Shown piece by piece: positions 62,720 to 64,000 of a stretch of 64,000 bases of DNA. A program made the translations under genes and the position numbers. Position 1 is the first letter of the stretch, and each line of letters begins with the position of its first letter. A model generated the notes under the pieces. It worked only from the letters and a program-made list of their open reading frames with translations, was not told where the DNA came from and searched no databases. Source of the DNA: CAYUVH01 sp964448135 (GTDB taxonomy: Bacteria; Verrucomicrobiota; Verrucomicrobiia; Limisphaerales; UBA8199); NCBI GenBank assembly GCA_964448135.1, contig CAYUVH010000037.1, positions 1 through 64,000 of the forward strand, given 5' to 3'.

Positions 62720-64000
62720 ATGGCTGACGCAGGTTCGAGCGAGGTGATGGAAAAAATCGTGTCGCTCTGCAAGCAACGCGGATTTGTCTTCCAATCTTCC
62801 GAGATTTACGGGGGCTTGAATGGCTTTTGGGATTACGGTCCCCTGGGCGCCGAGCTAAAGCGCAACCTCAAGGAATTCTGGTGGAATCGCATGACCCGCG
62901 AGCGAGATGACATCGCCGGGCTCGATGCCACCATCATCATGCACCCGAAGATTTGGAAGGCCTCGGGGCACGTGGACACCTTCAGCGATCCGATGGTGGA
63001 TTGCAAAACCTGCAAAGCGCGCTTCCGCGCCGATCAGATGAACGAGATTCCCTGCCCGCAAAAGCCGAGCAAGATGTCTTCGGAATGCCACGGCGAAAAG
63101 ACCGAGCCGCGGCCGTTCAACCTGATGTTTGAGACTACCGTCGGGCCCATCAAGACCGACGACAACGTGGCGTATCTTCGTCCGGAAACAGCGCAGGCGA
63201 TCTTCGTGCAATTCAAGCGGGTCATGGAATCGGCAAGGCAGAAAGTGCCGTTCGGCATCGCCCAGATGGGCAAAGCCTTTCGCAACGAAGTGACGCCGCG
63301 CAATTTCATTTTCCGCTCGCGCGAGTTCGAGCAGATGGAGCTGGAATTCTTCATCAAGCCGGACGAAGTCATCGCGGCCATCTCGGGCAAGGTGGCCGCG
63401 CCCACCGGCGCGGGACATCCCGGCGAACCACAAGCCGATTGGGGCTGGCAGATGTGGCACAAATATTGGGTGGAGGAACGGATCCGGTTTTACGAAGACC
63501 TGGGAGTGCCACGCTCCACTCTGGAAGAATATTGGCAGAAGCCGGAGGAACTGGCGCACTACGCGCGAGCCACGGTGGATTTGCTGTTCAAATTTCCCTT
63601 CGGCACCCAGGAACTCGAAGGCATTGCCGCTCGCAGCGATTTCGATCTGAGCCAGCACCAGCGCTTTTCCGGCAAACCGATGACGGTGTTCGATGACGAA
63701 CTCAAGGTGGCCTGGGCCAAACTGACCCCCGAGCGTCAGGCCGAGTTGCGTGAAAGTTATTTCAAAGCTCGTCACGGCTATTGGTTGCGGACCGGTGAGC
63801 CGGCGGAAAAGGCCGAACCCCAGGCAAAGGCGGAAGCCGATGGCCTCGCCCGTGGCACCTACGTTCCGCACGTGATCGAGCCCTCCGCGGGTGTGGATCG
63901 CATGGCGCTGGCATTACTTTGCCACGCCTACTCCGAGGATCAGGCCCCGGACGAGAAGGGCGACATGGAGACGCGCATCGTGATGCGCTTGCATCCGCGT
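62720..64000 (+). CDS. glyQS: Glycyl-tRNA synthetase (alpha-2 type), 5' part
   Basis: 427 codons are visible; the frame runs off the right edge without a stop. It is a class II GlyRS of the homodimeric type, not the alpha/beta bacterial form. It begins MADAGSSEVMEKIVSLCKQRG, then GFVFQSSEIYGGLNGFWDYGPLGAELKRN (motif 1 area), a zinc-site-like DCKTCKARFRADQM, LRPETAQAIFVQFKRV, and motif 2 PFGIAQMGKAFRNEVTPRN with FIFRSREFEQMELEFF. The late IEPSAGVDRMALALLCHAY approaches motif 3. It diverges from secA across 107 bases; TTGACA at 62682-62687 may be a -35 box, but no good -10 box follows. Confidence 0.95.
   Translation, partial: MADAGSSEVMEKIVSLCKQRGFVFQSSEIYGGLNGFWDYGPLGAELKRNLKEFWWNRMTRERDDIAGLDATIIMHPKIWKASGHVDTFSDPMVDCKTCKARFRADQMNEIPCPQKPSKMSSECHGEKTEPRPFNLMFETTVGPIKTDDNVAYLRPETAQAIFVQFKRVMESARQKVPFGIAQMGKAFRNEVTPRNFIFRSREFEQMELEFFIKPDEVIAAISGKVAAPTGAGHPGEPQADWGWQMWHKYWVEERIRFYEDLGVPRSTLEEYWQKPEELAHYARATVDLLFKFPFGTQELEGIAARSDFDLSQHQRFSGKPMTVFDDELKVAWAKLTPERQAELRESYFKARHGYWLRTGEPAEKAEPQAKAEADGLARGTYVPHVIEPSAGVDRMALALLCHAYSEDQAPDEKGDMETRIVMRLHPR

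Overview
The window looks like chromosome of a soil- or freshwater-type Verrucomicrobiota, most likely the Pedosphaera/Limisphaera group (subdivision 3). This is judged by eye from the high GC content, a prepilin-type protein with the FTLIELLVVIAIIAILAAM signature, very large secreted beta-helix and autotransporter-type beta-strand repeat proteins, and intergenic gaps full of short dispersed palindromes and direct repeats. No rRNA, tRNA, CRISPR array, phage or transposase gene was seen. The assignment is inference; no database was searched.

Layout. 1-4.2 kb: 3' end of a Fe/Mn superoxide dismutase with a strong terminator, a TlpA/ResA-type exported thioredoxin, glutaminyl-tRNA synthetase and a small membrane-anchored protein. 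4.3-8.3 kb: a 1317-residue secreted protein made of three beta-helix plus Ig-like units. 8.4-12.8 kb: a dispersed repeat element, then larB-larC (nickel-pincer cofactor synthesis) and a DUF885 metallopeptidase-like protein. 12.8-16.4 kb, minus strand: a tightly overlapped Ser/Thr kinase, aguB, RmlD-like reductase and gluQ operon. 16.8-18.2 kb: HU protein and a ketopantoate reductase. 18.2-22.6 kb, minus strand: a MoxR-DUF58-transglutaminase operon. 22.9-25.0 kb: gltX, a block of 9-bp repeats, and purE.

25.0-29.4 kb is accessory-looking: five small same-strand genes (membrane proteins, a lipoprotein, unknowns) separated by inverted-repeat spacers that resemble degenerate integron attC sites, followed by about 1 kb of gene-free repeats. 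29.4-33.4 kb, minus strand: an SDR/DUF2867, TspO, CIA30 operon and a secreted alpha/beta hydrolase. 33.7-36.0 kb: pgsA, bcp peroxiredoxin, a membrane protein and a lipoprotein. 36.0-39.2 kb, minus strand: gamma-glutamyltransferase and a dicarboxylate/amino-acid symporter. 39.4-46.4 kb, minus strand: two giant beta-strand repeat proteins. 46.6-54.2 kb, plus strand: a run of exported hydrolases, a pseudopilin and a DctA-like transporter. 54.2-57.8 kb, minus strand: a propeller-sensor histidine kinase and its NarL-type regulator. 58.6-64 kb: an SDR oxidoreductase, secA, and the start of glycyl-tRNA synthetase.

Most notable points. (1) secA, normally essential, carries one in-frame TAG at codon 711, while TAG is an ordinary stop elsewhere in the window. 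(2) Five otherwise unrelated secreted proteins end in a similar C-terminal module finishing at or near (F/Y)YR(V/A), a candidate sorting or surface domain. (3) The 25.6-28.35 kb block looks like a cassette array without an integrase. (4) A dispersed element with a 25-bp palindrome and a CAAGCC-rich core occurs twice, each time pointing into a downstream gene.
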